A stretch of 64,000 nt of DNA from Mesostigma viride (Eukaryota > Streptophyta > Mesostigmatophyceae > Mesostigmatales > Mesostigmataceae), in the NCBI GenBank assembly GCA_009746045.1, contig RPFO01000246.1:2064517-2128516 (forward strand). Reading direction: 5' to 3'. Below the pieces are notes generated by a model. The model was not told where the DNA came from, made no database searches, and saw nothing but the letters and a program-made list of their open reading frames with translations. Made by a program: the position numbers and the translations under genes. Numbering within the stretch: the stretch's first letter is position 1; the number at the start of each line of letters is the position of its first letter. Below are positions 40,070 through 50,820 of this stretch, piece by piece.

Positions 40070-40940
40070 CGCTGCGCATCGCTACCTACAATGTCCGCAC
40101 CCTGCCCGGGGGAGATGCCCCCCCGGCCGCGGGCCAACGAGCTTGTCCACTACTGCCGCCTATATGGCATTGATGTGCTTGGGGTCCAAGAGCACCGACG
40201 CTCCTTTGAGGGCCCCGTTCAGCGTGTCACCCTCGCACTACAATGGCAACTGCTGTGCGGCCCGGCGCATGCACCGGCCGTCAGCCGGGGAGGAGTGGGC
40301 CTGCTGTGCTCCCCCACCGCTGCCGCCCAGCTAGCTCGTGGACCACAAACTTTGCTCTACTCCGATCCTTCAGTGCACTTTCCGCTCCCTTGAAGGACGG
40401 ACCCCCATTATGCTCTCGGTAATTGTCGGATATGCCCCACATGCATGCTGGGCACCCGGCCGAGGACCGCGCAGCGTTCTTCAACCAGTTGCTCGACATA
40501 GAGAAACAGATCCCACGTCAATACATCGTTGCCATCTTGGTGGATGCCAACGCGACCCTGCCCGTGGGCCGCGGGGGCTGCATGTATGCGCCGCGCCTAA
40601 CCGATAGCAATGCCAACACCCCCCTACTTGAGCAACTGCTCACTGAGGGGGACTTGACTGCTGCCAATACGCTGTTTGCTAAACCGCCTGATGCACTAGT
40701 GGCCTTTGTGGGCCCCATGCGCAGGGCGGCTGCATGGCTCGATGCCCCCTCGGCGGCGATGTGTATGCATGCTTGGACTATACTGTACATACTTGTGCGC
40801 AAGTGCTGGCGCTCTTCCGTCATCGATGCCCGTACGCTGACCACCCCCAGTGTCGCATCGGATCACCGCATGGTCACCGCAACCTTGCGCCTACGTCTTC
40901 AGGCCCCTAGCTGCGCGCCGCCGCCCCCGGCCCCGCCCTG
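40070..40940 (+). pseudogene. APE-type endonuclease of the LINE (frameshifted)
   Basis: Exonuclease-endonuclease-phosphatase landmarks appear in order but in different frames: RIATYNVRTL (about 40078), LGVQEHRR (about 40180, catalytic Glu), ILVDANA (about 40535), and SDHRMVTATLRL (about 40860, catalytic Asp-His). At least two frameshifts lie between about 40110 and 40425. The copy cannot make an intact endonuclease. Confidence 0.8.
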
Positions 40941-42301
40941 ACTGGACCTGCTTACGCCCCGTCCGTGGGCGCAGGGAGAAGTGGTCAGCAGATGAGATAC
41001 GCCGCGATGCAATCAGGTCACTTCGTGGACGCGCAACCTTTGATGTACCTGGACGCAGATCGCGGTGTAGATCTCACGCCACCCTATGAACTGTTCATGC
41101 GATCGGTGGAGCTTGGCTCTAAGCTTCTCCCCGAGCAACCCCGCCCCTGACCCGCCCCGCTCTACCTGCGCGACGCCCGGGTGGTTGCCGCCCGGCTGGT
41201 GCTAGCGCAGGCCCGCCGCCGCGGGAAGGACCTGTACCCGTACCAGGAACGGCTTACTCAAGCATATACCGGTGCCGCACTGTCATGCGGAGGAGGTGGA
41301 GACACTTGCCGCCGAAATCAATCGCGACACGGCCGCCAACCAGCACAAGGCGGCCTGGCGCTCTCTCGCCGGACAGTCTCACCGGACGGCGGGAAACGCA
41401 ACGGGCTGACATCCCAGGCACCCCCAGTGAACGCCTTGAGATTTGGTTCAGCTCCCCTGAGGCCAAACTATCGGGGGCCCCTGGCCCGCCCCCCCCGCTT
41501 GACCCCGCTGCAGCTGCACGCCCTGCGCCCAGCCGAGGCGGCCCCATTGAGCCCCCACAGGCGCCCACCAGCGAGACGGACTACCTGGTCGCACCGCTCT
41601 CCGGCCCCGCCTGGTGGACGGCCCCCACGACGAGTGGACTCCCCAGGAATGGGCTGCTGCTATCTCCACCCTCCGCAATGATGCTGCCATGGGAGTGGAC
41701 AATATTTCACCGGAGGTGGTTAAGATGCACCTGAGCTTGAGCCTTTCCTCCGGGGTGTTTGCAACCGGATTCTACGAGATGGCCTCCCCCCGCCGACGTA
41801 TTGGAAGACCGCTGTCCGGGTCATGCTCTACAAGGGCAAGGGGTCCGCCGCGGATACCGGCAACTAGTACCGCGGCGTATGCCTCCAAAGCTGCGTGCTG
41901 AAAGTCTTCATGCGTCTCCTGCTGAACCGCATGCGCGCCAGCCTCGATCCCCACCTAGGTGAGTCCCAGATGGGCTTCCGTGTTGGTCGCAATCAGTGTG
42001 TTATGGTCACTATTCCCGCGCGCCGCCTGATCGAGGAAGTGGGCCGCCTGCCCCCCGGCCTCTTGCCATTGCTATTGATCTTCGTGGATTACACCAAGGC
42101 ATTCGATACGGTTATATGGGACGCCCTGTGGGTGGTCCTTCACCTGTTCCGTGTCACATCGTACATCCTTGAGATCATCCGCCAGTTCTATGAAGGGTCC
42201 CAAGCCCAGGTCCGTACCGCCGACAGCGTCACTCCGGCGTTCCCCCTGCACACCGGGGTGTGGCAGGGCTGCGTGCTCTCCCCATATCTATTCATCATTA
42301 T

Positions 42302-44335
42302 TAATTAATTAATTAATTATCAACATCACTCCGTTGGGAGTAGATGTAGCACATAGCCCTGAGAAGGGGCATATGGCTTTTAATACATTCGAGGCGACTT
42401 CATGCAAGGGTGGGAATGTAAGCTACCCCTGCTCTAGGTGCACCGGGGCACCTGCACCCTCATGGTCTATCACGCTATGTATGCCCGGGTAAGGGGGGAG
42501 CATGCCTGTGAGGGGGAAGATCATCATGGCTATACAAAAACTAGAGCGTGGCATCTCAGCAGAGAGCAGCTCTCTGCATGGGCACAGCATAACTAAATAA
42601 AACTAGGCATCATCTGGGGTGTGGCACTGTATCATAGGCACACATGTACATGGTTAAATAATGCTCGTGGCTCAGCTGGTATAGTGCCTGTAGTACATAG
42701 GCGTACATGGACATGGCCACGGTCTATCTATTCTACACTACTACTGCTGTATTCCCCTAAGCTGGGGCGTCTGGAGTCGTGGGGGTCGCGGGGGTCGCCT
42801 GCCATGGCTTGTGGCCGACGTAGATGGCCGCCCCCTTCCAGTACACCGGCTGCCCCGCCTTGGTCGGCCGGAGCTGGAGGTAGGTCGGCCATAGCTCCCG
42901 TCGCCGTTGTTGCTGCGCCAGGGTCAAGGCGTCGTCAATGGTGAAGAGAGTCTTCTCGAGCCGCTTGCGGCGTCGGAGAAAAGAAATCTTGTCCGCCGGG
43001 GTCTTAAAGGTGAGAAGGAGCGGGGGCGCCCCTGCCTTACCCCGCGGGCGGGGAAGGCGGTGGGCGACCAGGTCAATCTCACCATTAAGACCCATGCGAC
43101 CAAGGATTTCTTTCTCAAACGCACGCGTAAGCTTCTCAGAATTCTCACCTTCCTCCATGTCGAAGTTCTTGACAATGACGTTGAGGCTGCGCTTGGCGAG
43201 CTCGGCCTCCTCGCGGAGGTCAAGCGTCTGCCGTTGAAGCTGGGCTGCGACGGCGGAGGTCGGGTGGAGGTGGTGTGTTGCTTAAGCATGTCCGCCCAGG
43301 TGGTGATGGGAGGAGCATCGCCGGCCAGGCCAGCCGGGGCTGGCTTGGCGGCAATGTCCTTCACCGCCTGGGCGGTGAGGCCTGCGGTGTTCTGCAGAAC
43401 CTCGATAGCGATGGCGTTGTCCTTAAGACGCTGGTCGATGTCACGGAGCTGGGCGGTGATGGAGTCGGTGGAGGCGGAGGGGGGGGGGGTGGAGGCGAGG
43501 AGGGTGGCGGTGGCGGTGACGGTGGTGGAAATGTGAGGGAGCTCAGCAGCCAGCGTGCCTCCAATTGCCGCCACATCTGCAGCAATGGGCGTCACGTGCT
43601 GTGAGAGGGCGGCGTGGAGGTGGTGGACGAAGGTGGATTCGGTAATGGGGGCGGGGTGCAGAAGGTCCTCGGCCGAGCGCTTAGTGAGGGTAAAGAGAGC
43701 TGCGAGCTGAAGGCGGGGGCGAGACCAGCCGGCCAGGTTGGTCGACGAGTCTGAGACGCGGTGGGAATGCCGACCGTCAACTCCGTTGCGAAAAAAGTGG
43801 ATGTTGAAATTGAGTTGCTGGCACAGGGCCAGCAGTGAGGCGTGTGACCCGTAAAACACGAGCTCCAGTATCTTGATGGGTGGCATGTCGAAAAAGGCAG
43901 GCCTGTTGGCGTCGAAGGTGGTAAAGAGCCTATCGACGTCAAAATCACGCTCAGACCAGCCAGGTTCGCCTGGGCGACTGCTCTTTGGGTCAGGCGATGC
44001 AGAGGGCGAGGAGAGCCCGGGAGGGTTCTGGGCGACCACCAGTGCGCGACTAGTGTCACCACTGCCTTCCGGCCCTGATGGCGAAGCTGCAGCCGGAGCT
44101 GCAGACGTATTTTCATTGCCGAGCGCAGCCGTCAGGCTGCGTTGAGTCGATGGGCGTTTGCTCATCGTATATTGCGTAATAGCGTCGGAAAATTATATCA
44201 GCATGTGCGTCTTAGAAAGACAAAGCGATTGTGATATTCACGACTAAAATTCGGTGCTCAAACGTGAAAGTTATGAGCTCCGCCGTCAGCCATCATTGGC
44301 TACCTCGTGGCTCGTGGCTCGTGCATGAAAGCCCT
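42302..44335 (-). mobile_element. HAL1-like element, copy 2 (full length, 11-bp TSD)
   Basis: 2034 bp between perfect target duplications TTCATCATTAT (42291-42301, 44336-44346). The minus strand carries a 5' UTR sharing GCATGTGCGTCTTAGAAAGAC and GCTCAAACGTGAAAGTTATGAGCTCCG with copy 1, a single ORF with one frameshift, a 3' UTR and a (TTAA)n tail. The cleanest boundary evidence for the family. Confidence 0.95.
42757..44165 (-). pseudogene. L1-ORF1p-like protein, copy 2 (one frameshift)
   Basis: ATG at 44165. Shares with the 449-aa protein the N-terminus (QRSLTAALGNENTSAA), the coiled-coil part (ITAQLRDIDQRLKDNAIAIE) and, after a one-base shift near 43260 in a GGT-rich run, the C-terminal LPRPRGKAGAPPLLLTF ... 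LTLAQQQRRRELWP domain ending at TAG 42757-42759. Residues about 75-200 differ strongly from copy 1 (FDVDRLFTTFDANRP...), so two subfamilies exist, or the segment was exchanged. Confidence 0.85.
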
Positions 44336-45580
44336 TTCATCATTATGGTGGACTATATTATGCGGCGTGCACAAGCCCGCTTCGCCCGGGTGGAGGGGCA
44401 CCCGCCGGGGATCGAGGTCACGGAGTACGCCAGCTACGGCGGGGTTGACCCACCCTACCGCCTGAGCGATCTGATCTACGCTGATGACACGACACTCGTG
44501 GAAACCCCGGAGTCAGCCCAACTCTGGCTAGACAGCTTATCACTGGAAGCGCGGGCGGTGGGGCTTATGATCAGCAAGAAAACGGAGGTCATGGCCATCG
44601 GCTTCCCTGCTGGGATAGCCCCACCCACCCTCCTCTTGCTGGACGGCAGCCCCGTCCCCCCGGCGACTCGCTTCAAGCTCCTTGGCAGCTGGCTTCCCTC
44701 CACGTCCAACGACATCAACACCCGCATTGGCCAGGCCTGGGCGGCCCTCCGCCGCCTCGACAGGTTCTGGACCTGTCGCTACCTGAGTGAGCGACGCAAG
44801 CGCATTCTGTTCAAGGCCCTTGTCCTCAGCATCCTCCTTTATGGCTGCGAGGCGTGGACCCTGGACCAGGCGCTGAGCCAGCAGCTTGACGGCACCGTCT
44901 CTCGAATGCTCCGTCATATCCTCGGCGTCCGCTACCAAGAACGCCGCACCCGGGCCGAGCTCTACTGCGAGCTCCCTCTTGTCACCCATACCATCCGACA
45001 CCGCCGCCTCCTCTTTGCCGGCCATCTTGCCCGCACAGACCAGGTGAATACCGATGTGGGCCCTGCCGGGGGGCTTAAGACGGGCCAACCAGGTAGACAC
45101 CTCCTATGGCAGGGTCCCCTTGTCCCATCGCAACCCACTGGCAAACTTGCGCGCGCCGGGCACCGGCGCGGCGCGACCCGGACCTATGTGACACAACTGC
45201 TTGAAGATGCAGGGCTTCTGGGACTATCCGTACTCCGCGCCCGCATGATTGACAAGGAGAAATGGGCTGCCATCTGCGATAAGCACCTTCCCGAGGGGTA
45301 TGCTCCTATTTTCTCCCCACGGGCCCCGCGGCCCGTTGCTAGCCAGGGTAGAAGTCCGCAGGTGGAGATTATTGGTCCTGAGGATAGCCGCTACACTACC
45401 GCCTCGTCTGCCATTACAGTAGAGGACAGCTCGGATGAGGATTACATCCCCATAAAGTGCTTAACGGTTGGGGGATGATGCAGACGATATTTGTTTAAAC
45501 TTTTGTGTAATTATTTTTCTAATGAGATTAGCATAGTACTCCGTGGCATGCCTTTGCGCATGACACGCAAGTACTTACTT

Positions 45581-45658
45581 AACGCTTGGCGAGGGTGACT
45601 CCAAAGGAATGGGGTGACTGTGCTCAAAGTTCGTCGTCTCTGAGGGACGTAGTTGACC
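45581..45658. other. Gap between the LINE 3' end and the HTTM gene stop
   Basis: Short non-coding join. The LINE ends within or just before it; it forms the immediate 3' flank of the HTTM gene. Confidence 0.5.
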
Positions 45659-48600
45659 TTAGAACTGCCCATTTCGACCACAAGTTACCACTTCTCTGTA
45701 CCCAATACTTGGCGGCCCCCTGGTGATTGGTGATGTCGGAGGCAGCACAGGACTTATCAAGACTGCAATCTCGACCTGGGTGAGGACCAGCTGCTCGCCA
45801 GGGCCAAGGTCAGGGCCGCCCACGTGGCCCTGGAGAAGCTCAGGGAAGTTACAGAAGAAGCTGCTCCCGAGGTGGTGCATGCGAGATGGCAGCTTCTCAG
45901 TCTCCCTCTTCCTCCAGATGAAATAAGTAAAATACTTCCAAAAATGGTTCCGGAATAGTCCCTTCGTGCTAGCCACGTTATCTGAAAACAGCGCTGCCTT
46001 ATCAGCCACAGGCTGCCAGAGCGTGCCAACATGCCGCTTTATAGACTCGCATTCCCTGGCCTGCACAGCTTCCTTAGGCCTGCTGACTGGAGCATCGCCA
46101 TTATTAGCCACACTCGAGCCATTGCCAGCAAGTACCTGCCTGTCGGAGTCCAGGCCATAATGCCCACACGAGCGAGTCACAAAACACCAGGCATCCCTGA
46201 GCAGGCTCTTGCGCGCACCCTTCAGCACTTTGAAAAGATCCACATCCCACTGGCAACAACTGGCCGCCACTTGCTGCTGCTGAAAATGCTGGAGCTGCTG
46301 CAACGGACGCTGACCTGGATCCTGGGACGGCCGGCTGCCACGGGGGTTTGCTCCATCATCGCTCCCCGCCGACATGGACACATCCCCAGCAGCACAGACG
46401 CTGACATTCTTTCCTCCTGCGCCTACCACCTGCACAGTACCCACCACCACCCACCACCGTACCACCCGGGAAGGGGGCGTGAACAACTTTACGTTCTGGT
46501 CTATATTCAGCACACGAGCCAGCTTGCCGCCGTCCACCTTCTCTATCAGCCCCAGGTTTCCCGCATTCTCCAGCAGTGCGTAGGCAAACAACACCCACAT
46601 GAATGCCGCCACCAGCCGCCGCCTGATATGCTGGCACCACACACCCAGCCGCCCGGTTTGCCCACGCCGGCGCCCAGACGCCTGCTTCCCAGAAGCATCA
46701 ACGCTGCCTTTCTCCCCCTTCACTACTGCGGACAGGACCTTTCCTGGCAGCTCGCCGCACCCTGCGACCTCTCCCTGGCAGCCTATCTGAGCACCTGCAT
46801 AGCGCTGCGGCCTGGACAGAGTCGTGGATGACCAATCGAGCCATGCAGTGAGCCACCAGGCGAGCCCACCGTGCAGCCACCCTGGGCACAGCTGCAGGAG
46901 GCGGCCACCAGGGAACATGGACACCACCTTCCTCGCCGCCGCCTGCCCCATCAGCGTCTCCTTCCCGTCCGCAAGCCACCAGCCGGACAGAGCTGAGGGT
47001 ACGCGAGTCGGCGCGTGGGCGCTGGCACACGCGCCCGGTTGCGCATTTCCAAAGCCCCCAAAGGGCACCGTACCTGCTGCTGACGACATGCCGGTCGAAA
47101 TGCCTTTCCTGCCAAGGCTAGCCTGCCAGCGACCTATGCTGAGACCTTGGCCTTCATGCTTCGAACTCCGCGCCCCCGCGCTATTGCTGCCAGGGCTTGG
47201 GGGCGTGACGTCGTCAGAACCATGGCGTCCTTCCATCCCGGCAAGCCCCGGCCTCCCAACCTGCTCCCCCGGGCCGTCTGCACCCCTCCCAGCGCAACCA
47301 TCACTATGACCCGTGGCCCAGCGGGCGCTGACTCGGCCCAACGTGGCTGCACCCACGAGGCAGAAAAGCAGCGGCAAGGGCCGTGCGGTGCCCTCGGCAC
47401 ACGTCACGTCCGGGCTGATTCCTGGCCCTGCTGGCCTCCGCACATACAAGATGAGCGGCGCGCGTGCACCAACTTCCCGTGCTTGCGTTTCATTGTCGCC
47501 ACGCTTGCCTTTCCCACAGCCATGCAACGCATCCAGCCCTGTCTCTGCACCAGCCCAGCCATGCACCCGTGTGCTATTGTCACCCGCACCAGCGTCCGTG
47601 CTAGCACCACCCGCCTCAGTCGCGCCATCCCCACACCCCGGCGGCCAGCCCGCCCAGTCCCAAAAGGGTGACGGCAGCAGAATCACCGCGCCGATTATGC
47701 CCAGCACCTGGTGCATCCCCACGGGCATGACTCCCATGATCCCCACGTGCAGCGAGACGAGGAGTGCGACGGGCAAGGCCCGCGCCCACCGGTCCGCCCG
47801 CGTCGCCAGAATTAGCGCCCCCGCCGCAATCTCCAAGACCATCGTGGCCGCCGTGAGGACTTGGAGCACCACACGGGGCAACGCCAGCAGTAGCTTGCCG
47901 GGTAGCGGCCGCACAATGTGCGCATAGTTCAAAGCATAGTAGAGAGCAGAGAACTCCGGCGGTGTCCACTCGGGCACCCACCGAGGGCGCAACCGGTTGA
48001 TAACCACGAGGAGATAGACCAGCGCCACCTGCAGGGTGAAGCCTGCCGTGGCCGCGCTACAGCACAAGTCACGGCTAAACAAACGGTTCCCGTTGATGCC
48101 CCCATGGCCGCTAGCCGTGCTGGTATCCGCGCGCGCGCCAGGGCCCAGGATGCCTGCTCCTGAATGTTGCTGGCATCCGGCCCCGGGGCGTTCCCCTCGC
48201 GCCGCAAGCGAGGGGTTGCTGGCGTCATGAGGGGCTCCTCGGTGGGCCCCTGCGGCCCTGTCCGTACGCTGGGGGCGCCCAGTAGGGGCACCGTGCGACG
48301 CCTCCCCCTGAGAGACAACCCCACGGCCGGCCGTGGGATATCGAAGCGCATCCAGGGACCACAGCCTCTCCACGGGGAGGAACATAGTCCACAGCAGGAG
48401 CGTCAAAACGATTTTGTCGCTGCCGCTTATAAACAGGGGGCACTCACGCCCGACCCTGGCCCAGTAAAGTAGGAAAGAGGCGACGCTGGCCGCGTGCGTG
48501 TGCAGGCCGAGCGTGAGCAGGACGGCGGCGAGGAGCTGGGTGGCCAGGAGGGACCCCTGGAGCCAGTACGGGCCACGGTAAAAGGCGACGGACTGGAAGG

Positions 48601-49018
48601 CGTGCTCGGCAACGTGGTCCCAGGAGAGCGCGGTGTCGTGGGCTCCAGCATTACGATCAGTGTCAGGATCATGCTGAACCTTGTGGGGGATTCGTGTGTA
48701 CGGGACGTCCGTGGGCGCCATGATGGCCCCCTTCCCACTCGTGTGGACGAGCAGGTCCAGCCCATCGGCCCACATCCAGCACTCATACGCGAGGAGCAGG
48801 CCGACCAGGACGCGCCAGGTGGAGAGCGCGCGGAGGTCGAGCGAGAGCGTGGCCTGCCCGCGCGCAGCCAGGTGTCGCGATACATTGCCGGCACTGGAAA
48901 GAATGCCACTCACCAGCCCTGGAGGCCTTATCGGCTCCTTGTTGGGCTGAGAGTTAGGCCTGGTAGGCATACATGGCACAGCAGGCCTAGTAGGCCTAGT
49001 ACCCATATTAGTAGGCAT
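45659..49018 (-). CDS. HTTM-domain (VKD-carboxylase-like) membrane protein, 1119 aa
   Basis: ATG at 49018, TAA at 45659-45661, one uninterrupted frame. Residues about 60-455 read as an HTTM domain: RALSTWRVLVGLLLAYECWMW, GLDLLVHTSGKGAIMAPTDVP, a helix pair around 155-190, GSDKIVLTLLLWTMFLPVERLWSLDAL, the highly typical SALYYALNYAHIVRPLPGKLLL (359-380) and a final set of helices to about 455. The domain is interrupted by a Gly/Ala/Ser-rich insert at about 228-318. A second membrane-proximal part near 810-880 has VLNIDQNVKLFTPPSRVVRWWVVVGT, a sequence type that follows the helices in bacterial HTTM proteins. The rest is low complexity. HTTM domains occur in vitamin-K gamma-carboxylase and many bacterial proteins; the substrate here is unknown. 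Length is more than twice a bacterial homologue because of linkers, and some linkers could be introns that happen to be open. Confidence 0.75.
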   Translation of the reverse strand: MPTNMGTRPTRPAVPCMPTRPNSQPNKEPIRPPGLVSGILSSAGNVSRHLAARGQATLSLDLRALSTWRVLVGLLLAYECWMWADGLDLLVHTSGKGAIMAPTDVPYTRIPHKVQHDPDTDRNAGAHDTALSWDHVAEHAFQSVAFYRGPYWLQGSLLATQLLAAVLLTLGLHTHAASVASFLLYWARVGRECPLFISGSDKIVLTLLLWTMFLPVERLWSLDALRYPTAGRGVVSQGEASHGAPTGRPQRTDRAAGAHRGAPHDASNPSLAARGERPGAGCQQHSGAGILGPGARADTSTASGHGGINGNRLFSRDLCCSAATAGFTLQVALVYLLVVINRLRPRWVPEWTPPEFSALYYALNYAHIVRPLPGKLLLALPRVVLQVLTAATMVLEIAAGALILATRADRWARALPVALLVSLHVGIMGVMPVGMHQVLGIIGAVILLPSPFWDWAGWPPGCGDGATEAGGASTDAGAGDNSTRVHGWAGAETGLDALHGCGKGKRGDNETQAREVGARAPLILYVRRPAGPGISPDVTCAEGTARPLPLLFCLVGAATLGRVSARWATGHSDGCAGRGADGPGEQVGRPGLAGMEGRHGSDDVTPPSPGSNSAGARSSKHEGQGLSIGRWQASLGRKGISTGMSSAAGTVPFGGFGNAQPGACASAHAPTRVPSALSGWWLADGKETLMGQAAARKVVSMFPGGRLLQLCPGWLHGGLAWWLTAWLDWSSTTLSRPQRYAGAQIGCQGEVAGCGELPGKVLSAVVKGEKGSVDASGKQASGRRRGQTGRLGVWCQHIRRRLVAAFMWVLFAYALLENAGNLGLIEKVDGGKLARVLNIDQNVKLFTPPSRVVRWWVVVGTVQVVGAGGKNVSVCAAGDVSMSAGSDDGANPRGSRPSQDPGQRPLQQLQHFQQQQVAASCCQWDVDLFKVLKGARKSLLRDAWCFVTRSCGHYGLDSDRQVLAGNGSSVANNGDAPVSRPKEAVQARECESIKRHVGTLWQPVADKAALFSDNVASTKGLFRNHFWKYFTYFIWRKRETEKLPSRMHHLGSSFFCNFPELLQGHVGGPDLGPGEQLVLTQVEIAVLISPVLPPTSPITRGPPSIGYREVVTCGRNGQF

Positions 49019-49021
49019 CAA

Positions 49022-49535
49022 CTGCTGACGGTGCTGCCGACTGGCTGCGCGCGCATGCCTGACTCCACGGATATCGAGGTAACTGGCTGCGGAACCTCCG
49101 CCGCTGCAGTACTGCCACGGGGCACGTGGGTCGACAACACGTTAGAAGCCTCCGGCCAGTGGAAGAGCGCCCAGTGCTTTGAATCTGTGGATACGAAGTC
49201 AATCCCAGAAAGCAATAGCCAGCAAATACCGGCAAACTGGAAGGGCTTGTTAACAGCACGATGATTCACCAGCCGAGACTGCTTCACGAGAGTGCGAGAC
49301 TGCTAATCGATTGCACTCCTTTGGCACCAAAGTGACCAACGCCGCAAAATTTTAGGGAATTCTACTCAGTCGGCGCCGTGCCGGCAGGGTTGGGGGCCGG
49401 CCGGCGGAATTTTGTTGGGGGGGATGTGGTGTTTGGTGGAGACAGCTACTTCTGGATGCAATTACCTATGAGACATTGGTAGGTATGAGACAAGTAATGA
49501 TGACTTGGCGAGAGACATTGGTAGGTATGAGACAA
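49022..49535. other. 5' flank of the HTTM gene, no gene seen
   Basis: Upstream of the ATG lies AGGCCTAGTAGGCCTAGTA (about 48985-49003, within the N-terminal codons). 49440-49540 has two copies of GACATTGGTAGGTATGAGACAA. No convincing frame. Confidence 0.45.
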
Positions 49536-49675
49536 TTAATGATGACAATTAAATGTCTTCTTATATTGCCGATGATGACCACAAGTGATGAGAATGCTCC
49601 CTCTCTCCCACCGATTGCAGACTTGTAAATTCCAGACCGTCAGATGTCGAAACGAACGGCCCGACTGACAGGTAC

Positions 49676-49880
49676 ACCCGAAAAACCGCATAGATGGAAC
49701 CGAAAAACCGCATAGATGGAACCGAAAAACCGCATAGATGGACCCGAAAAAAAGACCCCCCCCGAAAAACCGCACAGATGGAACCGAAAAACCGCATAGA
49801 TGTATCTGAAAAACCGCATAGATGGAACCGAAAAACCGCATAGATGGAACCAGAAAACCGCACAGAGTTACCCGAAAACA
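49676..49880. repeat. 22-bp minisatellite (~9 units)
   Basis: CGAAAAACCGCATAGATGGAAC repeats with period 22 (49703, 49725...), interrupted by a variant AAAAAAAGACCCCCCCC at 49748. The open minus-strand frames with VRFFGSIYAVF words are products of the repeat. Confidence 0.93.
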
Positions 49881-50091
49881 ATCGCGGCCCGACACGCTGC
49901 ATGCTGCATGCTGTCGAATCGCCCGGAGTACCGCACATGCTACATGGACCTTGCTGCGGCGCGCCAGGAGGGGTTGGAGCCGTTGGATGGGGAGGAGGTG
50001 CCCCAACGCAAGGGGCGACGAGAAAACGGGAATAAATAGGGCGCAAGCCGCAGCTGGAGTAGGTGATGATGTCGGGCGTAACATACAAAAA

Positions 50092-50277
50092 CTACTGGTT
50101 CTTAAAATGAAACTTGCGTCCCGGCAGGTTGCCGTCCGGACGGTAGTCTTCCATGTACTTTTTGCTAGCATCCCCCATGTTGGTTACTGGCGTCCCCAAT
50201 CTATACGTTAATGCAAATCGATCGCCCGATAACGCAGTCCAAAACCAATGAATGATAGACCATGAACACCATGTCAA
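50092..50277 (-). pseudogene. Possible C-terminal coding remnant, unrecognised
   Basis: Minus frame with ordinary composition (ALTYRLGTPVTNMGDASKK ... GRKFHFKNQ, stop TAG at 50092). It is preceded by no clear start and looks like a terminal exon or captured fragment. Family not recognised. Confidence 0.25.
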
Positions 50278-50329
50278 TTCATTGCAGCCTTGCCGGCGGA
50301 AGCCACTACACCCCCCCCTTGGTGTTTAA

Positions 50330-50590
50330 GAATGCGGTCCGACCGACCCAGGGCTGCGATCTTAAACCAAAAATCGAATCCAGGGTTTACAATCTTAAAC
50401 ATGAAGTAGGCTAGCGTTTTCACGTTTGTTGCTTTCTGACGACAATGAAGTAGGCACAAACCCCTCCTCGCGTACCACTGACCGCAACTTAGCAGCCTTT
50501 GGTGCCTACTTTAAGATCTTTTTGCGAAAACCAGCCCTGCGATCTTAAACAAAAAATTTCAAAATCCAGGGTCTAAAGATCTTCAACCTC
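50330..50590. repeat. Imperfect ~55-bp direct repeat
   Basis: CTGCGATCTTAAAC.AAAAAT...AATCCAGGGT.TA is present at about 50352-50400 and 50535-50580. Surroundings non-coding. Confidence 0.6.
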
Positions 50591-50820
50591 GGAATCTGAA
50601 ACGTCAAAGGGGGGTTGTATTTTTTGTACCTCCCGTTGCCGCACTTGCGGGTGACAGCGGGGTACCGCACTTTGACAGACTACTTTGACGCACTTGGACA
50701 GAGCGATGCGCCGGACTTACAGCGCTGCGCCAGAAAGCGGGTTCGGCGGGAAGCAGGGCATGCCATCATGCCATGCCACTTCCCTGTCGCGCGCAAATAG
50801 AGACTTGGCCATTTGAAACC

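Larger units (their letters stand above)
41614..45478 (+). pseudogene. LINE reverse transcriptase, interrupted at 42302-44335
   Basis: EWTPQEWAAAISTLRNDAAMG (41632) is the pre-RT region; then, after a frameshift, GFRVGRNQC, motif A FVDYTKAFD, motif B GVWQGCVLSPYLF. The HAL1-like insert follows. After it, in the same frame once one target copy is removed (LSPYLFII|MVDYIMRR), come motif C YADDTTL and an intact C-terminal half to TGA at 45476-45478. No stop occurs in the 1.1 kb after the insert. Confidence 0.9.
39640..45580 (+). mobile_element. LINE (APE endonuclease + RT), split by a HAL1-like insert
   Basis: GC-rich 5' region (39640-39760), an endonuclease region with frameshifts (about 40070-40920), a damaged linker (40920-41890), RT (41895-42301 continued 44347-45478) and a 3' UTR. 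Fragments of its 3' UTR at 25915, 56124 and 56517 suggest the element ends near ...CAAGTACTTA (about 45575). The order endonuclease, RT, C-terminal region without RNase H, and the C-terminal YGCEAWT...LDGTVSRMLR...RHRRLLFAGHLAR region, fit RTE/CR1-like LINEs. Confidence 0.85.

Noticed and set aside
42660-42680. tRNA-like box A (TGGCTCAGCTGG)
   Set aside because: No box B (GGTTCGANTCC-like) or cloverleaf follows within 60 bp; it lies in the 3' UTR of a HAL1-like copy.
49536-50171. 211-aa minus-strand protein with FGSIYAVF repeats
   Set aside because: Translation of the 22-bp minisatellite; 22 is not a multiple of 3, so several frames give similar peptides.
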